Of a stretch of 64,000 bases of DNA, positions 53,975 through 62,853 are shown in pieces. How positions within the stretch are numbered: the first letter of the stretch is position 1; every line of letters begins with the position of its first letter. The notes below the pieces were generated by a model that was not told where the DNA came from, ran no database searches, and was given only the letters and a program-made list of their open reading frames with translations. Where the stretch lies: positions 1-64,000 of the forward strand of contig JACIXC010000015.1 in NCBI GenBank assembly GCA_014360655.1, written 5' to 3'. Origin of the DNA: Actinomycetota bacterium. GTDB taxonomy: Bacteria > Actinomycetota > Geothermincolia > Geothermincolales > RBG-13-55-18. Both the position numbers and the translations under genes were made by a program.

Positions 53975-55198
53975 ATGCACTTCACGCTGGTGATCCCCTC
54001 CTACTGGGGAAGGAGGCGGGGCGAGCCCTTCAATCACGAGGACGCGGTGTACGACCATCCCACGCCGCTGGATGCGGAGGGAACGCTGACCCGTGCCCTG
54101 GAGAGCATCCGTATCCTACGTTACCCGCGTTTCCGGGTGCTGGTACTGGGGGTGGCGACCCATCCCGACCTGGAGGAGGAGGTGGAAGGGCGCCTGCGGG
54201 AGATGGTGGCTCCCTTCAGGGAGCACTTCCCGGTGGCCCTGCTCACCCATTCCCACGAGAGGGAGATGAAGGACATCCTGCAGCGCGGCGGAAACGGCGC
54301 ATACGCCGACATGCTATCCCTGCGCGGCTACGCGAACATCCGCAATTTCTGCCTGGTGGCGGCCTGCCTGGACGGGGCGGAGGGCGCGGTGCTCTTCGAC
54401 GACGACGAGGTCTACGAGGACCCGCATTACCTGGATAAGGTGGCCGAGGTCCTCGGGCGGGAATGGCGGGGCCGCTTCGTCGGCGGCCTGGCCGGATACT
54501 ACGTCAATGCCGACGGGGGATACCTGTTGCCGCGCCAGGATGACTGGGTGTTCGCGGAATGGCCCGCGGTGGAGTGCATGAACCGGGCCTTTACCATCAT
54601 CGGGGTGGGAGATAGGCTGAAGCCGACGCCCTGGGTTTTCGGGGGCAACATGTGCATACACCGCGAGCTGTTCAGAAAGGTCGCCTTCGACCCCTGCGTG
54701 ACGCGTGGGGAGGACATAGACTACCTGGTCAACGCGAGGTTCATGGGATATGACTTCTTCCTGGACAACACCCTCTGGATACGCCACCTACCGCCCCCCA
54801 AGACGGCCCCCCTGTGGAGGCGTTTTCGCGAGGACCTGGACCGCTTCGTGTACAGCAGGGAAAAACTGCGCACCCAGGAGGCGGCGGAAGGGCTGCGCCA
54901 CGTGAGGGTGGAGGAGCTCGACCCCTACCCGGGGAGGTTCCTGCGCGACGACCTGGAGGAGATGATCTTCCGCACCTGCGTGCTCATGGGCCTGCATTAT
55001 CTCTCCCGCGGCGAGAGGGAGGGTTTCGAGGAGTGCATGGCCAACATCGCCCGCGCCCGCGCACTGCCCTCGCTTTTCCGCAACCCCTTCCGCGAGTACA
55101 TGGCCTGGCGGCGTCGCTGGGAGGAACTCATGCGCCTCCTCGCGCGGGAGGAAGGGCTGCAGCGTTACGTGCAGGACCTCTTCGAGCGGACGCGGTGA
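53975..55198 (+). CDS. Glycosyltransferase, GT-A fold
   Basis: 407 residues from ATG 53975, preceded by a perfect GGGAGGTGAC; the open frame begins 14 codons earlier at TTG 53933. FTLVIPSYWGRRRGEPF opens a GT-A nucleotide-sugar domain, and VLFDDDEVYEDP is the metal-binding acidic motif. FGGNMCIHRELF and VTRGEDIDYLVNARFMG resemble the acceptor side of family 2 enzymes. No membrane segment. It overlaps the next glycosyltransferase by one base. Together with that gene and the upstream dehydrogenase it may build a sugar-acid (for example glycerate) conjugate; this is only an inference from order. Confidence 0.78.
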   Translation: MHFTLVIPSYWGRRRGEPFNHEDAVYDHPTPLDAEGTLTRALESIRILRYPRFRVLVLGVATHPDLEEEVEGRLREMVAPFREHFPVALLTHSHEREMKDILQRGGNGAYADMLSLRGYANIRNFCLVAACLDGAEGAVLFDDDEVYEDPHYLDKVAEVLGREWRGRFVGGLAGYYVNADGGYLLPRQDDWVFAEWPAVECMNRAFTIIGVGDRLKPTPWVFGGNMCIHRELFRKVAFDPCVTRGEDIDYLVNARFMGYDFFLDNTLWIRHLPPPKTAPLWRRFREDLDRFVYSREKLRTQEAAEGLRHVRVEELDPYPGRFLRDDLEEMIFRTCVLMGLHYLSRGEREGFEECMANIARARALPSLFRNPFREYMAWRRRWEELMRLLAREEGLQRYVQDLFERTR

Positions 55199-56496
55199 TG
55201 GCGATGGCGCAGGGCGGAACCGTGCTCGACCCGTCGGTCGTGAGGCGCTGCCGCGAGATAGGGCGGGCGGATATCCTCGTGGGCATCCCCAGCTTCCGCA
55301 ACGCGGACACCATAGCCCACGTGGTGCGCACCGCCGCCGAGGGCATGGTCAGGTACTTTCCCGACCTGAAGCCGGTGCTGGTCAATTCCGACGGGGGCTC
55401 CACGGACGACACGGTGGAGGTGGTGCTGCAGACGCCCGTGCCCCCGCAGGTGGAGAAGATCGTGACCCCCTACCGCGGCTTGCCCGGCAAGGGCTCCGCC
55501 TTCCACGCCATCTTCGAGGTGGCCACCAGGTTGCGGGCGCGCATCTGCATCGTGGTGGACTCGGACCTGCGCAGCATCACCCCGGAGTGGATACGCCTGT
55601 TGGGCGAGCCGGTGTGGAAGAACAGCTACGGCTTCGTCGCCCCTTACTACATCCGTCACAAGTACGACGGGACCATCACCAACAACCTCGCTTTTCCCCT
55701 CACGCAGGCGCTTTACGGCAGGCGCATCAGGCAGCCCATAGGCGGGGATTTCGGTTTCACGGGTTCGCTCGCCCTCATCTACTCGCACATGGACGTCTGG
55801 AGATCCGACATCGCGAAGTTCGGCATCGACATCTGGATGACCACCACCGCCATCACCGAGGGGTTCCGCATCTGCCAGTCGGCCATGGGGGTGAAGATAC
55901 ACAACGTCAAGGACCCGGGAAGCGACCTGGGCTCCATGTTCGTCCAGGTGGCCTCAACCATCTTCTACCTCATGGGCGAGCACGAGGTGAAATGGATGCG
56001 GGTGCGGGGTTCCACCGCCACGCGCATCTTCGGGAACGTGCGCTACGAGGAGCCGGCGAGCATGGGGATCAACGTGGAAAACCTCATCGACCACTTCATC
56101 ACAGGCTGCGAGCGTTACGGGGAGATCTGGGAGGTGGTCATGGAGCCCTCCAACCGGCTGGAGGTTTCCTTTGCGGCCCGGGCGAGGAAAGAGGAAGATT
56201 TTACCTTTCCGGAGAGCCTGTGGGCGAAGCTGGTGTACGATTTCGCGGTGGCCTACAACTTCGAGTGCCGCTTTTCCAGGAGGGAGATCGTCGAGGCGCT
56301 GGTGCCCCTCTACTGCGCGCGCACGGCGGATTTCGCCCTCCGCACCAGGAACATGACCACCATGGAGGCGGAGTACCTGGTGCAGAGGCAGGCGGAGGAG
56401 TTCGAGTGGCTCAAGCCCTACCTGCTGGAGAAATGGATTAGGGCGAGGGAAGCCACGTCCGCAGAACCAAGGGGCATCCTGCCTACTGCCACCTGA
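55198..56496 (+). CDS. Glycosyltransferase, GT-A fold, glucosylglycerate-synthase-like
   Basis: 432 residues from ATG 55198, which overlaps the previous stop (TGATG); longer frames extend into the preceding gene and are rejected. ILVGIPSFRNADTIAHVV begins the GT-A domain, with VNSDGGSTDDTVEVV and the metal-binding VVDSDLRSITPEWI. GLPGKGSA and PIGGDFGFTGSLAL are further family segments. It resembles glucosyl-phosphoglycerate and mannosylglycerate type synthases in outline, which make compatible solutes, but I cannot fix the sugar or acceptor. It ends the operon starting at the cupin gene. Confidence 0.8.
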   Translation: MAMAQGGTVLDPSVVRRCREIGRADILVGIPSFRNADTIAHVVRTAAEGMVRYFPDLKPVLVNSDGGSTDDTVEVVLQTPVPPQVEKIVTPYRGLPGKGSAFHAIFEVATRLRARICIVVDSDLRSITPEWIRLLGEPVWKNSYGFVAPYYIRHKYDGTITNNLAFPLTQALYGRRIRQPIGGDFGFTGSLALIYSHMDVWRSDIAKFGIDIWMTTTAITEGFRICQSAMGVKIHNVKDPGSDLGSMFVQVASTIFYLMGEHEVKWMRVRGSTATRIFGNVRYEEPASMGINVENLIDHFITGCERYGEIWEVVMEPSNRLEVSFAARARKEEDFTFPESLWAKLVYDFAVAYNFECRFSRREIVEALVPLYCARTADFALRTRNMTTMEAEYLVQRQAEEFEWLKPYLLEKWIRAREATSAEPRGILPTAT

Positions 56497-56835
56497 TGGC
56501 CTCGCCGCGCACCTGGTCCCCGGAACTGCCGGCAGTCATCCCGACATAGCCCGGCGCGCGGTCGGCGCCGCACGGGCCGCTTCCTTCCCGGGAGGCGCGG
56601 GACTGCCACGCGGGCGACAGGCCTGCCGCCGGGGTCGACGTCACGGGGATTTGACGCGTCGGGGGCCCCGTTCTTACCATATCCACGTGATGATGCGGAG
56701 CATGTATTACTTGAAAGTGTCGCAGGGCAAGGAGGCCTTTCCGCCCATGCCCGTGACGGGGACACGACCGTCGCGGCAGCGAAAGGAGGCCATGCCGGTC
56801 ACGATGTCGCCGGTCGAAGGGAGGGAGATGATCCC
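56497..56835. other. Intergenic region before the FadD-like gene
   Basis: 339 bases. GC-rich with short inverted repeats, no supported frame. The promoter of the FadD-like gene is expected here but no confident boxes were seen. Confidence 0.4.
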
Positions 56836-58656
56836 GTGACCATGGTGGACCTGTTCGAGAACTGCGTGCGCAGGTTTCCGGACGCGCCGGCTCTCACCTG
56901 CGGGGACGTGCGCCTTACCTACCGGGAACTCGATGCGAGGATCAACCGCCTGGCACATGCCCTACTGGATCTCGGGGTGAGAAGGGAGGGGAAGGTAGGG
57001 CTGGCCCTGTACAACGGCAACCATTTCGTGGAGGGCATGTACGCGGCGTGGAAGATCGCGGCCGTCCCCGCGAACATCTCCTATCGCTACACGGAGAAGG
57101 AGATCCTGCACGTGGTGCGCAAGGGCGACATCGACACGGTGATCCTGGATGAAGACCTGGTGGAGCGTTTCCGTGCCCTGCGCGGAGAAGCTACCTTCAG
57201 GAACCTCATCGTTGCGGGCACAGGGGTTACGGACGGTGCGGACGGATTCCTCTCCTACGAAAGTCTTCTCGAGGGACGCCCGGCCACGAAGCCGGGGCTC
57301 GCGTGGAAGGAACTGGGCAGCGATGACGTGGGCTGGATGCTCTTCACGGGAGGCACCACGGGATATCCCAAGGCGGTCTTGACCTCGCAGAGGGACCTGC
57401 TGGGTTTGGGGGTGGATATATTCAGCCTGGTCTTTCCCCTGCTGGGCAAGGTCTCGCTCCTGCCGCCGGAGGTGCGCGAGCGCATCGGCGCTTCCCTGGG
57501 GCTGCGTTCGCGGGGCACGGCTTCGCGGTTTGCCGGGAAATGCGGGTCTGCCGCGCTTGCCCTCCTGCGCCGTGAGGCGGTGGGGCGCTTTCTCACCCGC
57601 GTGGTGAAAACGACGCCTTTCCCCGTCTGCGTATTCGTGATGCGCCGGTTGCCGCGCGTCCTGTCCGGCAGGCTGCGGGTACTCATAGCCTGCCCCATGA
57701 TACACGGCGTGGGGTGGGGGGCTGCCTGCCTGTTCTCCACCATAGGCGCGCACGTCGTTCTCTTGCCTGGAAAACATTACCATGCAGGGGAGGCGGTGCG
57801 CGTGATACGCGAGGAGAAGGTGGGCGTGATCAACCTGGTGGGGGACGCCGTGCTGAAGCCGCTGCTGGATGAGCTGGAAGCCGGGGCCACGGGCATGGAG
57901 GACCTTTTCCTGGTCATCAACGCCGGGGCTCCCATCTCCAGCGCGACCAAGAAGCGCTTCTCCACGCTGCTGCCCGGCACTTTCCTGCTGGACGAATATT
58001 CCTCGAGCGAGGCCATGTCCATTGGCATCCAGCTCTACGCACCGGGGGAGACGGGCGAGGCATCCGGTGCCCGGTTCGCCAGGAGCCCTTACCTGAAGGT
58101 GGTGAACGGGAAGGGCGAGGAGGTAAAGCCTGGCGAGATCGGCGAGGTCATCACCACCTCCAAGTACAAGGGGTCCTATTACTACCGTGAGGAGGAGGCA
58201 TCCGCGCGGGTCTTCCGGGTGATAAACGGCAGGAGGTGGGTGTTCACCGGGGACCTGGCCACCGTCGACGAGGAGGGCAACGTGCTGCTCATGGGCCGGG
58301 GCTCCCAGTGCATAAACACCGGGGGGGAGAAGGTCTTCGCCGAGGAAGTCGAGGAAACCATCCGCGGCATCCCGCAGGTGGAAAACGTCGTGGTGGTGGG
58401 GGTTCCCGATGAGAGGTGGGGGAACGCCGTCACCGCCGTGCTGCGGTTGAAGGAGGGCGCGGAGATAACGAAGGAAGAGGTGAGGGGTCATTGCCGCGGC
58501 AGGATAGCGGATTACAAGATACCCAAGCACGTCATCATCAGCGATGAGATACCCCTGACGGCGGCGGGAAAGCTGTCCTACCGGGAGGCGAGGGAGATAG
58601 CCCTGAGAGAGCTGGGGATGGCACCGGCCGAGGGGGACGGTGCGCATGCTACTTGA
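56836..58656 (+). CDS. FadD-type AMP-forming acyl-CoA ligase with insertion
   Basis: 606 residues from GTG 56836 (ATG 56842 is an alternative). ANL adenylating enzyme: P-loop LFTGGTTGYPKAVL (169-182), DEYSSSEAM, FTGDLATVDEEG, and the C-terminal ITxxGK-type motif PLTAAGKLSYREAR. About 105 residues lie between the P-loop and PMIHGVGW, where small FadD ligases have about 40; this insertion and the TGGTTG signature recall mycobacterial FadD17/FadD19-type steroid or branched-acid CoA ligases. It activates a carboxylic acid with ATP and CoA. It stands alone between the glycosyltransferase operon and the dcw cluster. Confidence 0.85.
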   Translation: MTMVDLFENCVRRFPDAPALTCGDVRLTYRELDARINRLAHALLDLGVRREGKVGLALYNGNHFVEGMYAAWKIAAVPANISYRYTEKEILHVVRKGDIDTVILDEDLVERFRALRGEATFRNLIVAGTGVTDGADGFLSYESLLEGRPATKPGLAWKELGSDDVGWMLFTGGTTGYPKAVLTSQRDLLGLGVDIFSLVFPLLGKVSLLPPEVRERIGASLGLRSRGTASRFAGKCGSAALALLRREAVGRFLTRVVKTTPFPVCVFVMRRLPRVLSGRLRVLIACPMIHGVGWGAACLFSTIGAHVVLLPGKHYHAGEAVRVIREEKVGVINLVGDAVLKPLLDELEAGATGMEDLFLVINAGAPISSATKKRFSTLLPGTFLLDEYSSSEAMSIGIQLYAPGETGEASGARFARSPYLKVVNGKGEEVKPGEIGEVITTSKYKGSYYYREEEASARVFRVINGRRWVFTGDLATVDEEGNVLLMGRGSQCINTGGEKVFAEEVEETIRGIPQVENVVVVGVPDERWGNAVTAVLRLKEGAEITKEEVRGHCRGRIADYKIPKHVIISDEIPLTAAGKLSYREAREIALRELGMAPAEGDGAHAT

Positions 58657-58894
58657 GCGGTGAGCGCGCCCGGTCCGCGGCCGGGAGCGCGTCCCCCGCA
58701 TGGAGCGCGTCCTGCCTCGAGAACGGCCTTCTCCCTCCCGCCGCGGGTCATCGCTCGGACATCCGTTCTCGTGGAAGATATTGCCACCGAAGGCCCGTCA
58801 CCCCGCCGCCGAGGCCCCATCATCCCATAAATCGTTGCTCATAAGGCACAAATACCACCGCATGTAGTGTTTTCCGGTTTTTTACATATAGGAC

Positions 58895-58923
58895 TTGATT
58901 TTTCCCCGCCGGGGGTCGAAAAT
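58895..58923 (+). promoter_or_regulatory. Putative dcw cluster promoter
   Basis: TTGATT (58895-58900), 17 bases and GAAAAT (58918-58923). The spacer holds CCCCGCCGGGGG, a short palindrome. The start of transcription would be near 58930, at the edge of the TGG-rich repeats. Confidence 0.4.
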
Positions 58924-58931
58924 GGAGGAGA

Positions 58932-58973
58932 GTGGTTGATTAGGGTGGAAAGTGGTGTATGATGGTTGATGGG
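58932..58973 (+). promoter_or_regulatory. Candidate MraZ-binding repeats
   Basis: GTGG or TGGG elements at 58932, 58945, 58952, 58963 and 58970, including AAAGTGG, close to the MraZ box of Mollicutes. TGGTTGAT is repeated exactly at 58933-58940 and 58963-58970. MraZ proteins bind such repeats ahead of their own gene to regulate dcw. Confidence 0.45.
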
Positions 58974-59057
58974 AAGCCGCAGGGGAGAGCGGCAGGAGGA
59001 GAAGACCTCCGGGGGTTCCTTCCGTAAGGCGCCCGGCGGGAAAAAGAAGGCGGCGAC

Positions 59058-59489
59058 ATGTTCCTGGGTACTCACGAGAACATTATAGACGAAAAGGGAA
59101 GGGTCATCATGCCTTCCAGGTTCCGGCCAGAACTGGAGGAGGGGGCGGTGATGGTCTACTGGTTCGAGGAGTGCGTAGCCGTGTTCACCCTGCGGGAGTT
59201 CAAGAAGATGGCCAAGAAGGTCGCCTCGCTGCCGCACGGGCAGCGGGACAGGAGATCGCTGGAGCGCGTGGTCTTCAGCAACGCTTACGAGGCGACGCCC
59301 GACCGCCAGGGCCGCCTCACCATACCGCCGCGGCTGCGCCAGCTGGCGGGACTCAATCGCGAGGTGGTAACAGTGGGATTGATGAACAGGGTGGAGATAT
59401 GGGACCGGGAACGCTGGGAGACGTCCATGCAGGGCGGCATAAAGAGCCTGGAGGAGACGGCGGAGAAGCTCGCCTGGAGCGGTTTCTGA
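59058..59489 (+). CDS. mraZ: MraZ, transcriptional regulator of the dcw cluster
   Basis: 143 residues, two SpoVT/AbrB-like domains. MFLGTHENIIDEKGRVIMPSRFR and the second-copy segment DRQGRLTIPPRLRQLAGL are the diagnostic repeated sequence of MraZ. It binds DNA repeats upstream of its own gene and heads the cluster. A cluster of G-rich repeats lies 90-125 bases upstream. The next gene is rsmH after a 122-base gap that holds no separate frame. Confidence 0.95.
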   Translation: MFLGTHENIIDEKGRVIMPSRFRPELEEGAVMVYWFEECVAVFTLREFKKMAKKVASLPHGQRDRRSLERVVFSNAYEATPDRQGRLTIPPRLRQLAGLNREVVTVGLMNRVEIWDRERWETSMQGGIKSLEETAEKLAWSGF

Positions 59490-59611
59490 GTGACCCGAGG
59501 AGTACCGTGGGAGGGTGGAAGCCTTGGTGGAGTTGATCATGCAGGGCCGGAGGCGCTGGCCGCGAAAGGCGGGGGAGACCCCCGGCTGCCTGCGCCATTT
59601 ACTGGAAATAA

Positions 59612-60556
59612 ATGGACGAAGGTGATATCCGCCATGTACCGGTGCTGTGCCAGGAGGTCGTGGACTACCTGCGTCCCCGTCCCGGCGGCGTCCTGGTCGA
59701 CGCCACCGTGGGTGAAGGCGGCCATGCCGCGGCCATCCTGCGTGCGATGGAGGGAAAGGGTTGCCTGATCGGACTGGACCGGGACGAGGAGGCCCTGCGC
59801 AGGGCGGGCGAACGACTGCGCGGGTACGCCTCCGCGCTCATCCTGCGGCGGGCGAATTTCGCGACGCTGGGGGAAGTGCTGCGGGAGTTGGGCGTGGGAG
59901 AAGTGGACGGCGTTCTCCTGGACCTGGGGGTTTCCTCCCTGCAGCTGGAGTCGCCGCGGCGCGGCTTCTCCTATCGCTTTCCCGGCCGGCTGGACATGCG
60001 CATGGACCGCAGCCAGGAACTCGATGCCTGGAAGGTGGTGAACGAGTATGAGGAGAGAGAGCTGGCGCGTATTATCCGCGAGTACGGCGAGGAGCGTTGG
60101 GCTTCCCGTATCGCTCGGGGCATCGCTCTCGCGAGAAAGCGCGCGACCATCGACACCACGGATCGACTTGCTGAGGTTGTGAGGGGTTCCATCCCCGCCG
60201 CGGCGCGTCGTCGGGGAGGCCACCCGGCGAGGAGGACCTTTCAGGCCCTGCGCATGGAGGTGAACGGGGAGCTGCGCAACCTGGAGGCGGTCCTGCCCCA
60301 GGCGCTGGAGGCGCTCGGAGGAGGGGGAAGAATGGTGGTCATTTCCTACCATTCCCTGGAAGACAGGATGGTGAAGAGGTTCTTTCTCTCCCGCGGCTCG
60401 CGTTGCGCATGCCCCGCGGAGGCGCCCCGGTGCACCTGCGGCAGGGAAGAGGAGCTGCGCATCCTGACCACGGGCGCCGTGCGCCCCGCGCCCCGGGAGG
60501 TGGAAGAGAATCCCAGGTCCCGCAGCGCGAAGCTGCGGGCGGCGCAGAAGAGGTAG
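59612..60556 (+). CDS. rsmH: 16S rRNA (cytosine-1402-N4)-methyltransferase
   Basis: 314 residues. HVPVLCQEVVDYL, VDATVGEGGHAAAIL (SAM site), LIGLDRDEEALRRA, GVLLDLGVSSLQLESP and RGFSYRFPGRLDMRMD are the RsmH/MraW signatures. It methylates C1402 in 16S rRNA. The start ATG has only a weak GGA. It lies in its usual place between mraZ and the ftsL-like gene, with a 6-base gap downstream. Confidence 0.95.
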   Translation: MDEGDIRHVPVLCQEVVDYLRPRPGGVLVDATVGEGGHAAAILRAMEGKGCLIGLDRDEEALRRAGERLRGYASALILRRANFATLGEVLRELGVGEVDGVLLDLGVSSLQLESPRRGFSYRFPGRLDMRMDRSQELDAWKVVNEYEERELARIIREYGEERWASRIARGIALARKRATIDTTDRLAEVVRGSIPAAARRRGGHPARRTFQALRMEVNGELRNLEAVLPQALEALGGGGRMVVISYHSLEDRMVKRFFLSRGSRCACPAEAPRCTCGREEELRILTTGAVRPAPREVEENPRSRSAKLRAAQKR

Positions 60557-60562
60557 GGAAAC

Positions 60563-61036
60563 ATGTCACTGGCCCACGAGTGGAAGAGCCTTTCATACCC
60601 GGAACACGGGGAGGAGGCCCGGCGCCGCGAGGAGAAGCGACGGGCGGAGCAACTGCGCAGGAAGAACAAGGAAAGAGCGCGCCGTATGCGCCTGCTGTTC
60701 TGCTCGTTCCTGGCGGTGGCGTTGCTCATGTGCGGCATACTGATGCTCTGCATCTTCCTGCACGTCAAGGTGGCGCAGAACGAGATCAGCACCCGCGAGG
60801 CCGAGCGGCAGATCGAGCTGGAGAGGCGCAGGCAGGATGCGGCCAGGGCGGAGATATCCTCCCTCGAATCGCCGGGCAGGATCGAGCGGGAAGCGGTGGA
60901 GAAGCTGCACATGGTACAGGCCTCGACGGCGGACTACCTCGAGACGGCGGCCTACAGGGCGGCCGCGGAAAAGGGCGACGGCGGCATCCCCGGAGCCCAT
61001 GCCATGGCTGGCGACACGGCGCAAGGAGGTAACTAA
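60563..61036 (+). CDS. ftsL: FtsL-like division protein
   Basis: 157 residues: a charged cytoplasmic N terminus rich in Arg and Lys, one membrane span (LLFCSFLAVALLMCGILMLC, about residues 44-63), then a coiled coil (QIELERRRQDAARAEISSLE) and a Gly-Ala tail. This layout and its place between rsmH and a class B PBP are those of FtsL, which forms part of the FtsQLB divisome. The primary sequence is poorly conserved in the family, so the name rests on layout and position. Confidence 0.82.
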   Translation: MSLAHEWKSLSYPEHGEEARRREEKRRAEQLRRKNKERARRMRLLFCSFLAVALLMCGILMLCIFLHVKVAQNEISTREAERQIELERRRQDAARAEISSLESPGRIEREAVEKLHMVQASTADYLETAAYRAAAEKGDGGIPGAHAMAGDTAQGGN

Positions 61037-61137
61037 GGAAAAGCAGTACGAGCCTGAAGGTCAAAGCGCGCCGCGCGGCGAATTCACTCATGAGCCGCTA
61101 GGCGGCCGCGCTGCAGGAGGCATCCAAGGAGGACGAG

Positions 61138-62853
61138 GTGTCAAAAGGAAAAAACAGGGATGCCAGGATGAACCTGGCAGCCTTGATCCTTTTTCTCGGC
61201 ATGGCCGTCATCGCCTACCGCCTCGTCGACCTGCAGGTACTGAAGGCGGACCGCTACGGAGGGCTCGCCCAGGAACAGCGGTTGCAATCCTCCGACCTCG
61301 AGCCGCGCCGCGGTTGCATATTGGACAACGAGGGCGAGATCCTAGCCATCAGCAAGGAAGCATATTCCATATATGCCACTCCTTACCTGGTGGAGGACGC
61401 GGCGTCCGCGGCCGCCGAGCTCTCGGCGTTACTCGCAATGCCGCGGCAGGAGATAGAGGAGAAGCTGCGCAGCCAGTCCGGTTTCGTGTACCTGGCAAGG
61501 AAGGTAAGCCCGGAAAAGGCCGAGGAGATATCCGACCTGGGAATAACCGGCATCGGCCTGGAAAAGGAGAGCAAGAGGTATTATCCCCAGGGCGACCTTG
61601 CCTGCCAGGTCGTCGGCTACGTGGGCACGGACAACGTCGGGCTGGCGGGGCTGGAGCTGCAGTACGAGGAGGTGCTGGCGGGCGAGAGGGGGGAGGCCGA
61701 GCTCGAGGTGGATCCCCGCGGTGATCCCATACCCGGGGTCACCAAGATCATCAAGCCCCCCCTGGATGGAAGCGATATCCAGCTGACCCTCGACCGCGAG
61801 ATACAGTTCAAGTTGCAGGAACAGCTGGCGCTGTCGGTGAAGAGCAGCGGGGCCCGCAGAGCCACGGGACTGGTCATGGACTGCCGCAGCGGCGCCATCC
61901 TGGCCATGGCCACCCATCCATTTTTCGACGTCAACGATTTTGCCTCCGTGGACCCCGCGCTGACCCGAAACCGCGCCGTCACCGACGCCTTCGAGCCTGG
62001 GTCGGTGCTCAAGGTGGTCACGGCCCTGGCCGCCCTGCAGGAGCAGGTGGTGGCCCCCGCGTCGGTGATCAACATACCCCCTTCCCTGAAGATAGGCGAG
62101 TACGAGTTCAAGGACGACCACGAGATGCCCAGGAGCGACCTCACCTTCAGCGAGGTCATCGCCTATTCCTCGAACCTGGGCACCATCAAGGCCGCCATGG
62201 CGCTGGGCAAGGATACCATGGCCGACTACCTTCTGAAATGCGGGCTGGGCCGGAAGACTGGCGTGGACTTTCCCGGGGAGGCGGCGGGCATCGTGCCCGA
62301 CCCCGCCAGGTGGTCGCTCACCACGCTCCCCACCGTGGCCATCGGCCAGGGCATCTCGGTGACGCCCCTGCAGCTGGGGGTGATCATGTCCGCGGTGGCC
62401 AACGGCGGGATGATGGTGCGGCCCCATTTCGTGCGGCGCATCATCCATCCCGACAAGTCCGTGGAGGAGATGGAATATCCCGCCACGGAGCGTCTCGTCT
62501 CCGAGAACGCGGCCGCCTCCCTGCGCCACATACTCGGCGAGGTGGTGAGGATAGGGACGGGCACACGCGCCGCCATGGCCCTCTACAACTGCGGGGGGAA
62601 GACGGGGACGGCCATGAAGCCCGACGTGAAGGGCGGCTACCGCGAGGCGTACATCGCCAGTTTCGCCGGCTTCGCGCCCAGCGAGAACCCCAGGCTGGTG
62701 GCGGTCATCGCCCTGGACGAGCCGGGGACGGTGTACGGGGGGTTGGCGGCGGCTCCCTGTTTTTCCCAGGTCATGGAGTTCTCCCTGCAGCACCTGGAAG
62801 TCACTCCCAGCCTGGAGAAGGTGAACACCAGGGACAGGGTGATGCCGCAATGA
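61138..62853 (+). CDS. ftsI: Class B penicillin-binding protein (FtsI/PBP3)
   Basis: 571 residues from GTG 61138 with AAGGAGGACGAG upstream. A single N-terminal membrane anchor (LAALILFLGMAVIAYRLV) precedes the PBP dimer domain with RRGCILDNEGEILA. The transpeptidase motifs are complete: SVLK (Ser289, Lys292), SSN (344-346) and KTG (488-490). It cross-links septal peptidoglycan. It overlaps murE as ATGA. No PASTA domain is present, so it is of the FtsI rather than PBP2x type. Confidence 0.93.
   Translation: MSKGKNRDARMNLAALILFLGMAVIAYRLVDLQVLKADRYGGLAQEQRLQSSDLEPRRGCILDNEGEILAISKEAYSIYATPYLVEDAASAAAELSALLAMPRQEIEEKLRSQSGFVYLARKVSPEKAEEISDLGITGIGLEKESKRYYPQGDLACQVVGYVGTDNVGLAGLELQYEEVLAGERGEAELEVDPRGDPIPGVTKIIKPPLDGSDIQLTLDREIQFKLQEQLALSVKSSGARRATGLVMDCRSGAILAMATHPFFDVNDFASVDPALTRNRAVTDAFEPGSVLKVVTALAALQEQVVAPASVINIPPSLKIGEYEFKDDHEMPRSDLTFSEVIAYSSNLGTIKAAMALGKDTMADYLLKCGLGRKTGVDFPGEAAGIVPDPARWSLTTLPTVAIGQGISVTPLQLGVIMSAVANGGMMVRPHFVRRIIHPDKSVEEMEYPATERLVSENAAASLRHILGEVVRIGTGTRAAMALYNCGGKTGTAMKPDVKGGYREAYIASFAGFAPSENPRLVAVIALDEPGTVYGGLAAAPCFSQVMEFSLQHLEVTPSLEKVNTRDRVMPQ

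Larger units (their letters stand above)
58657..59057. other. Regulatory region upstream of the dcw cluster
   Basis: 401 bases. The left part is GC-rich and without a gene. From 58840 on it is AT-rich and carries the promoter and G-rich repeats listed separately. No frame with coding quality. Confidence 0.55.

Noticed and set aside
54814-55197. N-terminal extension of the second glycosyltransferase
   Set aside because: Lies wholly inside the preceding glycosyltransferase gene; the ATG at 55198 overlaps the stop in the usual coupled form.
56962-58701. 579-residue minus-strand open frame
   Set aside because: Antisense to the FadD-like ligase; composition (His, Gly, Leu, Val rich) is typical of shadow frames.
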